Assembly (NCBI RefSeq): GCF_020831925.1
Contig: NZ_JAFIFQ010000015.1
Span: 1-61,985, forward strand
Reading direction: 5' to 3'
From: Alkalimonas sp.
GTDB taxonomy: Bacteria > Pseudomonadota > Gammaproteobacteria > Enterobacterales > Alteromonadaceae
Length of the DNA stretch: 61,985 nucleotides
Part shown: positions 36,821-45,103 of the stretch, piece by piece
Position numbering within the stretch: the stretch's first letter is position 1
Layout of the letters: every line of letters begins with the position of its first letter
Program-made: the position numbers and the translations under genes
The notes under the pieces: model-generated
Databases searched by the model: none
What the model saw: only the letters and a program-made list of their open reading frames with translations
What the model was told of the DNA's origin: nothing

Positions 36821-36855
36821 AAAAGGCTCAATACTGTATTGAGCCTTTTGTTTTT
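36821..36855 (+). terminator. Intrinsic terminator of the TonB operon
   Basis: AAAAGGCTCAAT - ACTGT - ATTGAGCCTTTT, a 12-bp perfect stem, followed by GTTTTT. It begins 22 bp after the TPR gene stop. Confidence 0.92.
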
Positions 36856-36923
36856 ATGGGCATGGATGAAGAACTGTTCAGATTCTTCATTTTGAGTTAT
36901 GATGTGTAGTGTCCTTTCAAGTT

Positions 36924-36939
36924 GTCTGAAAATTTTACA
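36924..36939 (+). promoter_or_regulatory. Candidate PrsR enhancer (UAS) upstream of the Tat/HPr-rel-A operon
   Basis: GTCTGAAAATTTTACA. It is 14/16 identical to 46893-46908 in front of the PEP-CTERM gene. Its centre is about 72 bp upstream of the -24 GG of the sigma-54-type promoter at 37002-37017, where an enhancer for an NtrC-type activator would be expected. Confidence 0.5.
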
Positions 36940-37001
36940 AAGGCACTGACCTTTTGCAAGGTTCAATAGATAGCTTGCTGAATTATAAATAGTTTATTTT
37001 G

Positions 37002-37017
37002 TGGTGTGATTTTTGCA
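37002..37017 (+). promoter_or_regulatory. Candidate sigma-54 promoter of the Tat-signal protein gene
   Basis: TGGTGTGATTTTTGCA has GG and GC separated by exactly 10 bases and a perfect TTGCA -12 element; the -24 element TGGTGT deviates from TGGCAC. The predicted start, near 37028, lies about 47 bp before the ATG at 37075. Confidence 0.5.
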
Positions 37018-37074
37018 TCGTTTAGCGATATAGCAAGTTTAAGCAAGGCACGTTGTTTAAAGGAGTAGTTTTTG

Positions 37075-37680
37075 ATGGAAATGAAGGATCAAAACGTAAC
37101 CAAGTCAACCAGCCAGAGCCGACGCAAGTTCCTGATGCGTACCGGTGTTGGTCTAGTGGTTGCATCCTTGCCTGCCCGTTCTGTTTGGGCTGGTAGTGGT
37201 GGTATTGCGCAATCCATCGTTGCTTCCGGCCATGGCTCAGACTTTGCCAACGGTCAATGCCTGCATCTGAAATCTTCCGGCTTTTTTGGTAATAATGGCA
37301 ATGGCTCACAAGCCAATTCGTTTGCGGAGACAGCGGCTCGCTTCACCGATATTTTCCCTGGGCATCCTTTAGACTTGCCACCGAATCCGTCCAAGCCAAT
37401 CGATGAAATTTTAATGGCTGATGTGTTGCAGGTAAACGGCGAGTTTATCGGCTCAACCAAAATCAACCGTTTTATGGCCGCTGTTTATATGAACGCAGTT
37501 TACCATGGCCAATTTGGTATTTATTTCCCTGTGATTGGCAGCAGTCCTTCGCTGCAAACTGCGAGTGACATGGCCAATTATTTGTGGAATCTGGCTAGCC
37601 ACAATAATACGGCGGTGTTGTCGAAAGAGTTTGAGGATTTAGTCAACAATAGACATCCCGGCTCATTTCAGTGCAGCTAA
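37075..37680 (+). CDS. Tat-signal protein of unknown function, first gene of an HPr-rel-A type cluster
   Basis: A 201-residue protein. The twin-arginine signal (SRRKFLMRTG, Arg16-Arg17, then hydrophobic VGLVVASLPA, cleavage near Ala39) predicts folded export to the periplasm. The mature part is Gly/Asn/Ser-rich at first (about 40-80) and has two cysteines, Cys61 and Cys200, the second being next to the last residue. The family is not recognised. It starts at ATG 37075 after AAAGGAG and lies 30 bp before the PqqD-like gene, so it may be the substrate or effector of the following cluster. That is inference from position. Confidence 0.6.
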   Translation: MEMKDQNVTKSTSQSRRKFLMRTGVGLVVASLPARSVWAGSGGIAQSIVASGHGSDFANGQCLHLKSSGFFGNNGNGSQANSFAETAARFTDIFPGHPLDLPPNPSKPIDEILMADVLQVNGEFIGSTKINRFMAAVYMNAVYHGQFGIYFPVIGSSPSLQTASDMANYLWNLASHNNTAVLSKEFEDLVNNRHPGSFQCS

Positions 37681-37710
37681 GTTGTACTTCCCTAGGGTAA
37701 ATACCCATTG

Positions 37711-37947
37711 ATGCTGCATGATGTTTTACTGGAGCATGTTGTTGTTCACAGTTTTTCCGATGGCTCAGGTACTGTCTTTTTCAATCAGGTAACTGGTGAA
37801 ACGCTCGGTGTCTCTTTAACCGCACAGCAATTAGAAAGGCTGGTTTTAAACGGTGAAACTGACATCAGCGTGCAGGCTCAAGATCTGCACGCTTTATCCC
37901 GCATGCTTAAGCTCCCCTCACAGAGTCTTGAGAAAGCCAATGTCTAG
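37711..37947 (+). CDS. PqqD-like peptide chaperone (HPr-rel-A system type)
   Basis: A 78-residue PqqD-family protein. The pattern VHSFSDGSGTVFFNQVTGETLGVSLTAQQLERLV is a winged-helix RiPP-recognition element of the sort that binds leader peptides. In the HPr-rel-A type arrangement it occurs next to an HprK-like kinase and a nucleotidyltransferase, as here. The ATG at 37711 is preferred over a TTG one codon earlier; the Shine-Dalgarno is weak. Its end overlaps the kinase gene by 8 bases, indicating coupling. No radical-SAM partner is nearby. Confidence 0.72.
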   Translation: MLHDVLLEHVVVHSFSDGSGTVFFNQVTGETLGVSLTAQQLERLVLNGETDISVQAQDLHALSRMLKLPSQSLEKANV

Positions 37948-38809
37948 TCAGCAGTTTCTACTTCTTCCGCCTTTTACCTTCGAAGTCCGAACCGATATTC
38001 CACTTGTTGCTGATAATTTAAAGCGACTATACGGCAACCGCCTGGTAGACATGGTCTCCTATCCTGATTATTTTGTATCGGTGCAAAAAGCCGAAGGGAT
38101 ACGACGATTTTACCGTCCGCAGGCACGTTTTTTTGCTGATCAGCAGGAGCCCTTTCAGCCTTTGCAGCAACAGCAAGCTTACGCCATGCTGGAATGGGGC
38201 ATGAACTGGTGCATTGCAACCCATGAAATGCAATACGTCATTATTCATGCTGCGGTACTGGCCAAAGACAACAAAGCCATTTTGTTTCCAGCACCGCCCG
38301 GGTCGGGCAAAAGCACCTTGACAACCTGGCTGGCATTCCATGGTTGGCGCTTACTTTCGGATGAAATGGCGTTGATTCAACCGCATAGCCGAACTGTTAT
38401 TCCCTTTGTCCGTCCTATCTGCCTTAAGAATAACTCCATCACCTTAGCGAAGCAGTGGTTTCCTGACGCTACTTATTCGACAGTAGCAAGTGATACGCAT
38501 AAAGGGGATGTGATCCATCTTTCACCGCCCGAAAGTAGCTGGCAGCACAATAAAGAGCCGGCAGAGATAGTCGGTGTGGTGTTCCCAAATTACCGGTCTG
38601 ATACCGAGATGGATATTTATCAGCTTGATAAAACTCAAAGCTTTATGCAACTGGCTCAGAATGCCTTTAATTACGGTGTGATTGGTCATGATGGTTTCGC
38701 CACCTTATGCCAGTTAATCGATCGGGTTGCAGGATTTGAAATCTTTTACAATGATCTGGCTTTGGTGGCGGAGTTTTTGCAACAGGAGTTGATTGATGCA
38801 GGGGGCTAG
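37940..38809 (+). CDS. HprK-related kinase A
   Basis: A 289-residue protein related to the C-terminal kinase domain of HPr kinase/phosphorylase (HprK). The P-loop is APPGSGKST (118-126), preceded by His103 in VIIHAAVL and followed by LLSDEMALI (Asp141), all in HprK-like order. No HPr substrate gene is nearby, so the phosphorylated target is unknown. The start ATG 37940 gives a family-like N-terminus (MSSQQFLLLPPFTFEVRT). It overlaps both neighbours by a few bases, indicating a tightly coupled operon. Confidence 0.78.
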   Translation: MSSQQFLLLPPFTFEVRTDIPLVADNLKRLYGNRLVDMVSYPDYFVSVQKAEGIRRFYRPQARFFADQQEPFQPLQQQQAYAMLEWGMNWCIATHEMQYVIIHAAVLAKDNKAILFPAPPGSGKSTLTTWLAFHGWRLLSDEMALIQPHSRTVIPFVRPICLKNNSITLAKQWFPDATYSTVASDTHKGDVIHLSPPESSWQHNKEPAEIVGVVFPNYRSDTEMDIYQLDKTQSFMQLAQNAFNYGVIGHDGFATLCQLIDRVAGFEIFYNDLALVAEFLQQELIDAGG

Positions 38810-39902
38810 TTGGCTAATTGCGTTAATGAAGGACCCACAGCTCGCCGCAACAGTCCCTGAACAAGACTGGGTGCTGATTATTCGGTTGCTTCGAAAGCAG
38901 CAGTTGTTGGCACGCTATAGCTATTTGTTTCGGCAGGTCGCAGTTTTTGATGCATTGCCTGCTTACGCCAGACATCATTTACAAAATGCAGAGATCCTGG
39001 CTCGCAAGCAGTTTCACCAGGTTGAATTTGAAGCGAGTGAACTGGTTACTTTACTGGCACCGCTCAAGGTAACCCCGTTATTTTTGAAAGGGGCTGCTTA
39101 CTCTTTGGCGCTTGGTGCATCCATCGGACAAGGGCGAACCTACAGCGATATTGATATTCTGGTGCCAAAGGAAGCGATTACCTCCGTTGAGCAGCGTTTG
39201 GCGCTCCATGGTTACTTTGGCGAACCAATGACACCTTACGATCAGCATTACTACCGGCAGTGGACCCATGAAATACCACCTGTCCGTCATCACAGCAGAG
39301 GTACCATCATTGATATTCACCACAATTTGGTACCTCCGGTCTCAGGCCGGGCTCCGGATATAAGTCATTTTCTAACGCATCTGGTAACGACGGAGCAGGG
39401 GTACCAGGTATTGGCCCTGCCGGCGATGACTCTACACAGCATCATTCACTTGCTGTTTAATGAAGAATTTAAAAATGGCTTTCGCGATCTGACGGACTTG
39501 CATTTACTGTTTCTGCAATTCAAACAGCCCGCGCAATGGGATGCTTTATTTGAGCTGGCAACAGCAACTGGTTTTTCTACTGAGCTTTTTCTGGCGTGTC
39601 GTTACTGCCGTAGTATTTTAGCCACTGGATTGCCTGATGATTTTTATCAGAGGTTGGAAAGACAGCATGGGGCTACAAAGAATCAGGCAATACTTGATTT
39701 TGCATTTAAGCGGGTTTTAGCGCCGCGCCATCCTGTTACCGATAACTGGCAAGATAAACTGGCCGATACCCTTTGCTGGTTACGTGGTCACTGGTTAAAG
39801 ATGCCAGTGCCTATTTTGCTCTGGCACCTTATCGTTAAAAGTAGCCGGGGGTTATTGGTCGCTGTGCTTGGAAAAAGCTACTTCGAACCTGAGCGCCGCT
39901 AG
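38796..39902 (+). CDS. Putative nucleotidyltransferase (NTase_5-like) of the HPr-rel-A cluster
   Basis: A 368-residue protein. The nucleotidyltransferase signature is PLFLKGAAYSLALGA...GRTYSDIDILV, with the two catalytic aspartates Asp118 and Asp120. A helical C-terminal half follows. The family is described as uncharacterised nucleotidyltransferase and often occurs with peptide-modification genes. A TTG at 38793 is in frame, but ATG 38796, with AGGAG 7 bp before it, is preferred. It ends facing prsR with only 23 bp between. Confidence 0.75.
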   Translation: MQGASWLIALMKDPQLAATVPEQDWVLIIRLLRKQQLLARYSYLFRQVAVFDALPAYARHHLQNAEILARKQFHQVEFEASELVTLLAPLKVTPLFLKGAAYSLALGASIGQGRTYSDIDILVPKEAITSVEQRLALHGYFGEPMTPYDQHYYRQWTHEIPPVRHHSRGTIIDIHHNLVPPVSGRAPDISHFLTHLVTTEQGYQVLALPAMTLHSIIHLLFNEEFKNGFRDLTDLHLLFLQFKQPAQWDALFELATATGFSTELFLACRYCRSILATGLPDDFYQRLERQHGATKNQAILDFAFKRVLAPRHPVTDNWQDKLADTLCWLRGHWLKMPVPILLWHLIVKSSRGLLVAVLGKSYFEPERR

Positions 39903-39912
39903 GCGCCAGGTT
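39886..39912. terminator. Hairpin between convergent nucleotidyltransferase and prsR genes
   Basis: AACCTG-A-GCGCC - GCTA - GGCGC-CAGGTT: an 11-bp stem with one bulged A that spans the nucleotidyltransferase stop codon. No clear T-run follows, so it is a weak or non-canonical terminator shared by both genes. Confidence 0.45.
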
Positions 39913-39925
39913 ATATCAGTTGCGT

Positions 39926-41287
39926 TCAGCTCGTTAGCTCATTGTTTCTGAGTTCAAGCAGACGGTACTTATCAATTAAAGAATAGAGCGTTGGCCGGGT
40001 AACACCGAGCAGATCGGCTGTTTTGGATAAATTGCCGTTACTCAGTGCATAGGCTTCACGAATAGCCTGGCTTTCAGCATCCTCACGTACTTTTCGCAAT
40101 GTCCGTGGTGCACTGTGCTCACTGCTCGCTGCCAAACCAAGATCATCGGCTGTGATCTGCTTACTATCTGCCAGAATCACGGCTGACTTCAGTTTATTTT
40201 GCAGTTCACGAATATTCCCAGGCCAGCGATGACTAAGCAAGGCCTGCATGGCATCTTCAGAAAAGGTGTGTACCTGGGTCTTGAACTCTTGATTAAACTT
40301 GTGCAGCAAGGCTTTAGCAATAATCACCACATCCTGGCCACGATCACGCAGTGGTGGTATAAATAGCGTCATCTCGCTGACACGATAGTACAAGTCTTCC
40401 CGAAACGTCTGCTCAGCCACCATATCCGCTAAATTGCGGTGCGTGGCGCAAATCACGCGCACATCCACTTCGATTACCTGTCGGCCACCCAAGCGCTCAA
40501 TGACTCTTTCCTGTAAGAATCGGAGCATCTTGGCTTGCAGACTTAATGGCATATCGCCGATTTCATCCAGCAACAGGGTGCCTCCATTGGCGCATTCAAT
40601 TTTGCCAAGGGTGGTTTTATTGGCCCCGGTAAAAGCCCCTTTCTCGTAGCCAAATAACTCGCTTTCCAACAGGTTTTCCGGAATGGATGCACAGTTGATA
40701 GCGACAAAGGGTTTATCGGCTCGGGGGCTTTGTTTGTGGATGCTGCGGGCAAAGACTTCTTTACCGGTACCACTTTCCCCTTGCAGCAAGGTGGTAATTT
40801 CTGTCGGCGCTATTTTTTCTACCATGCGGCAGGCTTTTAAAATAGAGTCGCTGTTGCCGATAATATCCTGCTGATGCAAACCGGAGTGACGCAGATAGCG
40901 GTTTTCCTGTTCCAGTGCACTTAGCTTGAAGGCTCTGGCCAAAATTACGCTGAGGACATCCGGATCGATGGGTTTCTGATAATAGTCATAAGCCCCCAGA
41001 TTGATGGCTTTTAACGCATGCTCTTTGTCGGTATTGCCGGTGATGATGATAACCTTGCATTCAGGGTGAATGGCCAGAATGTCTGTCAAGCAGGCCAAGC
41101 CTTCGGAGGCATTGCTGGGATCAGGCGGCAGGCCAAGATCCAGAGTGACTACGGCGGGTTCATAGCGACGAACCTGAGTTAACGCAGAGCTTCGGTCTTC
41201 AGCGAACACCAGTTCGTAATCCGGCAAACTCCATTTCAGTTGTTTTTGAATACCTAAATCATCTTCGACGATTAACAGTGTCTTCAT
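39926..41287 (-). CDS. prsR: PEP-CTERM-box response regulator PrsR (sigma-54-dependent)
   Basis: A 453-residue NtrC-type activator. The receiver domain (1-115) has acidic residues Glu8/Asp9/Asp10, phospho-acceptor Asp50 and Lys105. The AAA+ domain (about 143-380) has Walker A GESGTGKE (170-177), the sigma-54 contact loop GAFTGA (217-222) and Walker B GGTLLLDE. The C-terminal Fis-type helix-turn-helix is LSKTADLLGVTRPTLYSLIDKY. In exosortase A genomes this regulator with PrsK controls PEP-CTERM genes from RpoN promoters (family knowledge). It is the last gene of protease-prsK-prsR. Confidence 0.92.
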   Translation of the reverse strand: MKTLLIVEDDLGIQKQLKWSLPDYELVFAEDRSSALTQVRRYEPAVVTLDLGLPPDPSNASEGLACLTDILAIHPECKVIIITGNTDKEHALKAINLGAYDYYQKPIDPDVLSVILARAFKLSALEQENRYLRHSGLHQQDIIGNSDSILKACRMVEKIAPTEITTLLQGESGTGKEVFARSIHKQSPRADKPFVAINCASIPENLLESELFGYEKGAFTGANKTTLGKIECANGGTLLLDEIGDMPLSLQAKMLRFLQERVIERLGGRQVIEVDVRVICATHRNLADMVAEQTFREDLYYRVSEMTLFIPPLRDRGQDVVIIAKALLHKFNQEFKTQVHTFSEDAMQALLSHRWPGNIRELQNKLKSAVILADSKQITADDLGLAASSEHSAPRTLRKVREDAESQAIREAYALSNGNLSKTADLLGVTRPTLYSLIDKYRLLELRNNELTS

Positions 41288-41313
41288 GGCACAATCCTTG
41301 TCATTCTTCTTTA

Positions 41314-43338
41314 TTAGTTTAAAGGAAGTCGCATGGTAAAGGTAGTCCCAAAATTTGGTTTACTATTTACCGTCAGGGTACCACCTAATTGCTCGACAAA
41401 TACCAGAGCATCGTAAGCCCCAATCCCCATGCCAGCGTTGCCCTTGGTAGAGTCAAAGGGTTTAAATAAGCGTTGTTGAATGAAATCAGCACTCATTCCG
41501 CTGCCCGTGTCGGTAATTTGCAGCAGCATCATTCCTGCGTCTTTGGTTAGCTCCAGCCAGACTTCGCCATCATCAGGCGTCGCATATTGTGCGTTATCAA
41601 TAAGATGAAACAGCACGTTGCTAAAGCGTTCTTTATCCAGTGACAGCATCACCGGCTCATGGCGTCGCAGAACAGGCAATGGCAATTGGCCCTGGCAACG
41701 GCTTTCAATCAGCTGCTCGATCAGTTCCGATACTTCAAAGCGCGATTGATTATCCTCGCTGCGTTCTTTATTCATCAGTTGCGCCAGCATTTTGTCCATG
41801 CGTCGCTTACTGGAAGCTATGGTGTCAAAGGCATCTTCGATAAACTCTGGGTTATCTTTGTGCCGCTCGGCGTTCTTCAGCAGCAAGCCAAGCTGGGCTG
41901 TGATGTTTTTTACATCATGCACCACAAAAGCAGACATCCGACTAAAAGCCGCAAACTGAGCGTTTTCCATTAGTTTGTTATTGGCTTCCAGTAAAAATAA
42001 ATAACTGGCTATCTGTTCGGTAACTGCGATCAAATAGTCTTTCAGCTCCCAGTTCAACTTTAATTGCAGATGGGGCTCAGCATCCAGCAAACACAGCCCC
42101 CACAATCCATCCTTGGCATGAATGGGTATGATAAGTTGAGTGTAGATGGTCGTTGTCCTGGATGGCAGGCTAGCGACAAAAGGATCTTTGCTTAGCTTTA
42201 AATCAATGATCCAGCTGTTGTGTTGGTAATCCTGTATGTATCGCTCCAGGATTTCATGCTCTTCAGTAGTCAGTTCCGGCCGGTTAATCCGGGCTAATAC
42301 TTTAGGCTGCTGTTGGTAGCGAAGTAAGGCTCCCCGGGTATAGCCAATAGCTTGCAACCAACTCGCCAAGGTTTCCTGATGCACATTGTCTTTATTGACA
42401 TCAATCTGGCGCAAGCGGTGGGTCAGTTCCAGCCATTTAGCCCGGTAATCAAAGGTATTCTCAAAAAAATGCTTTTCAATAAAAACTTTTAGTTTGCGCC
42501 GAATGTTATCAGACAATACCAAAGCAGCAAGAAGCGCAAAGCCAAGCACTACAAAGGTGGCTTGCAGCAGCTCTGACCAGGCACCGCCGCTGTAGCGAAT
42601 ATAAAAGCCTGCCAATGCCAATAAGCAGAGGTAAACGCCGGCAGCCAGGACCAGTGAGCTTTGCATCACAATATCACGTGAAATATAGACCCGAATATTC
42701 CATGCTTTGATGCGTCGCACCGCAATGACCAACATCGGCAGCATAAGCAACTGCACATAACTTCGCGCCGACCATAATTGAGCATCCACCCGTTGGAACA
42801 AGCTGCCCTCAGCCAGCAGCACAAAATCAAACAATACTGAGACACTGAGCGCGAAAATAAGGGGTTTAAATTGCCAGCGAGCATCGCCAGCACGGCGATA
42901 TAAGGCTTCGAGTAAGGCTAGCACAAAGATGCACAGCAGCAATTGGCCGGTTAGCAGTAGGGATAGGGGGACCAGCTCGAGCTGAGCCAGGATCGTCCAA
43001 CTGAGCAGCAGTACACAGCTTAACCAGACAATCTTCCGTTGCAAAAACGCAGAAATCTGCGTCTGATAATCATGCAGCGCCGCATAGAGGAAAAGTATCA
43101 GCAGCAGTATGCGGCTGTTCTCCAACCAGATGGAGCCAGTGGATTGGTAAGGTGGCTGCGTGGTTAGTGCGTACACCAGTGCCCAACAGACAGTAGACAG
43201 GGCATAACCAAGCAGCAAAGTTCGTGGTACGTTTCGTGCTTTGACGGTTAGTAGCAATGCGAAGAAGAACAGATAGCCGGTCGCGGCCAGCGCAAAACCA
43301 ATTTTATCCAGCGCAAGCTGGCCCCAGAACTCCTGCAT
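41314..43338 (-). CDS. prsK: PEP-CTERM system histidine kinase PrsK
   Basis: A 674-residue membrane sensor kinase. The N-terminal third (1-280) has about nine hydrophobic segments. A GAF-like domain follows (about 320-450). The dimerisation region with phospho-acceptor His474 (AFVVHDVKNITAQ) precedes an ATP-binding domain with N-box FHLIDNAQYA, DTGSGMS and GMGIGAYD. This is the characteristic PrsK layout. It should phosphorylate PrsR, encoded 26 bp downstream. The signal sensed is unknown; the multi-pass N-terminus suggests membrane or envelope status. Confidence 0.92.
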   Translation of the reverse strand: MQEFWGQLALDKIGFALAATGYLFFFALLLTVKARNVPRTLLLGYALSTVCWALVYALTTQPPYQSTGSIWLENSRILLLILFLYAALHDYQTQISAFLQRKIVWLSCVLLLSWTILAQLELVPLSLLLTGQLLLCIFVLALLEALYRRAGDARWQFKPLIFALSVSVLFDFVLLAEGSLFQRVDAQLWSARSYVQLLMLPMLVIAVRRIKAWNIRVYISRDIVMQSSLVLAAGVYLCLLALAGFYIRYSGGAWSELLQATFVVLGFALLAALVLSDNIRRKLKVFIEKHFFENTFDYRAKWLELTHRLRQIDVNKDNVHQETLASWLQAIGYTRGALLRYQQQPKVLARINRPELTTEEHEILERYIQDYQHNSWIIDLKLSKDPFVASLPSRTTTIYTQLIIPIHAKDGLWGLCLLDAEPHLQLKLNWELKDYLIAVTEQIASYLFLLEANNKLMENAQFAAFSRMSAFVVHDVKNITAQLGLLLKNAERHKDNPEFIEDAFDTIASSKRRMDKMLAQLMNKERSEDNQSRFEVSELIEQLIESRCQGQLPLPVLRRHEPVMLSLDKERFSNVLFHLIDNAQYATPDDGEVWLELTKDAGMMLLQITDTGSGMSADFIQQRLFKPFDSTKGNAGMGIGAYDALVFVEQLGGTLTVNSKPNFGTTFTMRLPLN

Positions 43339-43352
43339 AAAGCCCCCGCGTT

Positions 43353-44093
43353 TTAAGGCTGTTGCAGCAGCTGCCGGACGTAACGTACCGGAATGGCGTA
43401 ACTGATGCCGCTTGGGTCACTTAAAACCGCTTCGCGGGTTGTCTTTACATGCACCATATTGATGACACCAATCACCTCTCCGCTGTCTTGATGCACGAGT
43501 GGGCTTCCACTGTTGCCCGGGTAGGCGGTAGCATCCAGCTGATAGATTAAGTAAGGTTCACGCAATCGGCGCAGTGCCTGAATATGTAAGTCACGGGAGT
43601 TGTCTGCCGGGATTGCGATGGGCGTCACAGCAGAGATAATGCCTTGGTGTGTTGCCGGGTATAGACCCAAAACATTCGAAATGGGAAATCCGGTGAAAGC
43701 AATCCGGCTTCCCTCCGGTTGCAACGCATCCTTGGCGAGTGTTAAGGCCGGCAATGCTTGTTCGATCTCAACAATGGCCAGGTCGTACTCTGGTGCATTG
43801 CGCCGCTTCACAATGCGATGCATAGTGATGTCGCGGGCTGAGCCAGAAATCACCACATACTCCTCGCGTCGGGACTCATCCAGAATTCGGCCGATTACAT
43901 GGTAATTGGTCACCACCTGCTTGCCATCGCCTACGACAAAGCCTGTACCAACAAAGTTGATTCTGGGCGAGGCGGATGGGTTGTGGATAGCAATGCCAAC
44001 CACCGAAGGTTTAATTTGGGGAATCAGCTCGACCAGAGTCGAAGCCTGAACTGAACAGCAAAACAAAAAAATCCAACCGAGTAGCAAACGCAT
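43353..44093 (-). CDS. Trypsin-like serine protease upstream of prsK
   Basis: A 246-residue exported chymotrypsin-fold protease. The signal peptide (about 1-18, ending SVQA) is followed by the catalytic His65 (TNYHVIG), Asp104 (EYDLAIVE) and Ser195 (PGNSGSPLV). It resembles DegS/HtrA protease domains but has no PDZ domain. It starts 14 bp upstream of prsK in the same direction, so it is probably co-transcribed with the two-component system. The ATG at 44093 has AAGGATG 8 bp upstream; a longer frame to 44207 overlaps the promoter of the divergent patatin gene and is rejected. Confidence 0.85.
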   Translation of the reverse strand: MRLLLGWIFLFCCSVQASTLVELIPQIKPSVVGIAIHNPSASPRINFVGTGFVVGDGKQVVTNYHVIGRILDESRREEYVVISGSARDITMHRIVKRRNAPEYDLAIVEIEQALPALTLAKDALQPEGSRIAFTGFPISNVLGLYPATHQGIISAVTPIAIPADNSRDLHIQALRRLREPYLIYQLDATAYPGNSGSPLVHQDSGEVIGVINMVHVKTTREAVLSDPSGISYAIPVRYVRQLLQQP

Positions 44094-44205
44094 TTTTATC
44101 ATCCTTGGTCTAAACTCTGATCTGAACCTGTGCAGTTCATCACATCTGAGTGTATCGTATTGTGTCGCTTTTGCAAAAATGATCGACCATCTCAAGGATA
44201 TTGCC

Positions 44206-45048
44206 ATGCTGGTAAAGCCGTTAGAGCGTGAAATTGTGCCTATCTTCTCTGGAGGGGGTACCCGCTTGTGTTGTTACATTGGCATTCTGATGGCTTTAAA
44301 AGAAATGCGATTGCACTTTAATCATTTGGTCGGTGTTTCAGGGGGGAGCATCGTAGCGGCCTTGTATGCAGCTGGCTGGAAGCTGGATGACATCAAAGTA
44401 CTGGCTATGGATACCGATTTTAAGCAATTTAGAGAGATTTCATTTTGGTCTTTGCTTCGCACGGGCGGTTTATCGGATGGTAACCGTTTTGAAGAGTGGC
44501 TGGATGAAAAGCTGGGCGGGCGCACTTTCGCTGATTTAGAGCTGGATTTGCACGTGCTGGCAACGGATATCAATGGCGGCGGCCCGGTAGTGTTTAATAA
44601 AGCATTGACGCCTAGGCTGAAGGTGTCACAGTCCATTCGCTATTCCATGTCGATTCCACTGCTGTTTTCTTTCAAAGACTTTCAAAATCATGTCATGGCC
44701 GATGGGGTGATCTTATCCGAAGATGCGCTACATAAAGACTGGTCTGGTCGCCATGTGCCCGCAGTTTGTTTTCGCTTGAAAAGCGATGCAGAAGAAAAGC
44801 CGGTGCTGAAAAATCGTTTCTTTCCGCTGATTTCATACATTAATATGTTGATCCAAACCTTTATGAATGCGGTATCGCGAGAGTACGTGCATGCTGAGTA
44901 TTGGCATAACACGGTACTGATTAATACCGGGGATGTGTCATCGGTGGATTTTAGTTTATCCCTTGAAACCAAACTGCATTTGCTTAGGCTTGGTTATCAG
45001 ACGACCATCGATGTGATTCCGTTAAAATTAAACTGGCTTCGGCAATAA
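44206..45048 (+). CDS. Patatin-like phospholipase
   Basis: A 280-residue patatin-fold lipid acyl hydrolase. The oxyanion motif GGGTR is at 16-20, the nucleophile elbow GVSGG gives Ser45, and the Asp-Gly dyad is Asp166-Gly167 (MADGV). There is no signal peptide, so it is probably cytoplasmic or membrane-peripheral. ATG 44206, with AAGGA 7 bp upstream, is preferred to ATG 44179. It is divergent from the protease-prsK-prsR operon and 55 bp before the first LuxI/FeeM-like acyltransferase, suggesting a role in lipid-derived acyl supply, which is inference. Confidence 0.88.
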   Translation: MLVKPLEREIVPIFSGGGTRLCCYIGILMALKEMRLHFNHLVGVSGGSIVAALYAAGWKLDDIKVLAMDTDFKQFREISFWSLLRTGGLSDGNRFEEWLDEKLGGRTFADLELDLHVLATDINGGGPVVFNKALTPRLKVSQSIRYSMSIPLLFSFKDFQNHVMADGVILSEDALHKDWSGRHVPAVCFRLKSDAEEKPVLKNRFFPLISYINMLIQTFMNAVSREYVHAEYWHNTVLINTGDVSSVDFSLSLETKLHLLRLGYQTTIDVIPLKLNWLRQ

Positions 45049-45103
45049 ACTAAAGCCATACTAAGATGAACTACAACTGAATGCTAAGCAGCAATGACGG
45101 ACG

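Noticed and set aside
36939-36958. Second sigma-54 promoter at AAGGCACTGACCTTTTGCA
   Set aside because: It has GGCAC and TTTTGCA, but GG and GC are 12 bases apart instead of 10, so it was not called.
37853-37939. N-terminal extension of the HprK-like kinase
   Set aside because: The extension overlaps the PqqD-like gene almost completely and is out of character with the family. ATG 37940 is preferred.
44103-44207. Longer form of the trypsin-like protease
   Set aside because: The added residues come before the signal peptide and cover the divergent promoter region and the start of the patatin gene.
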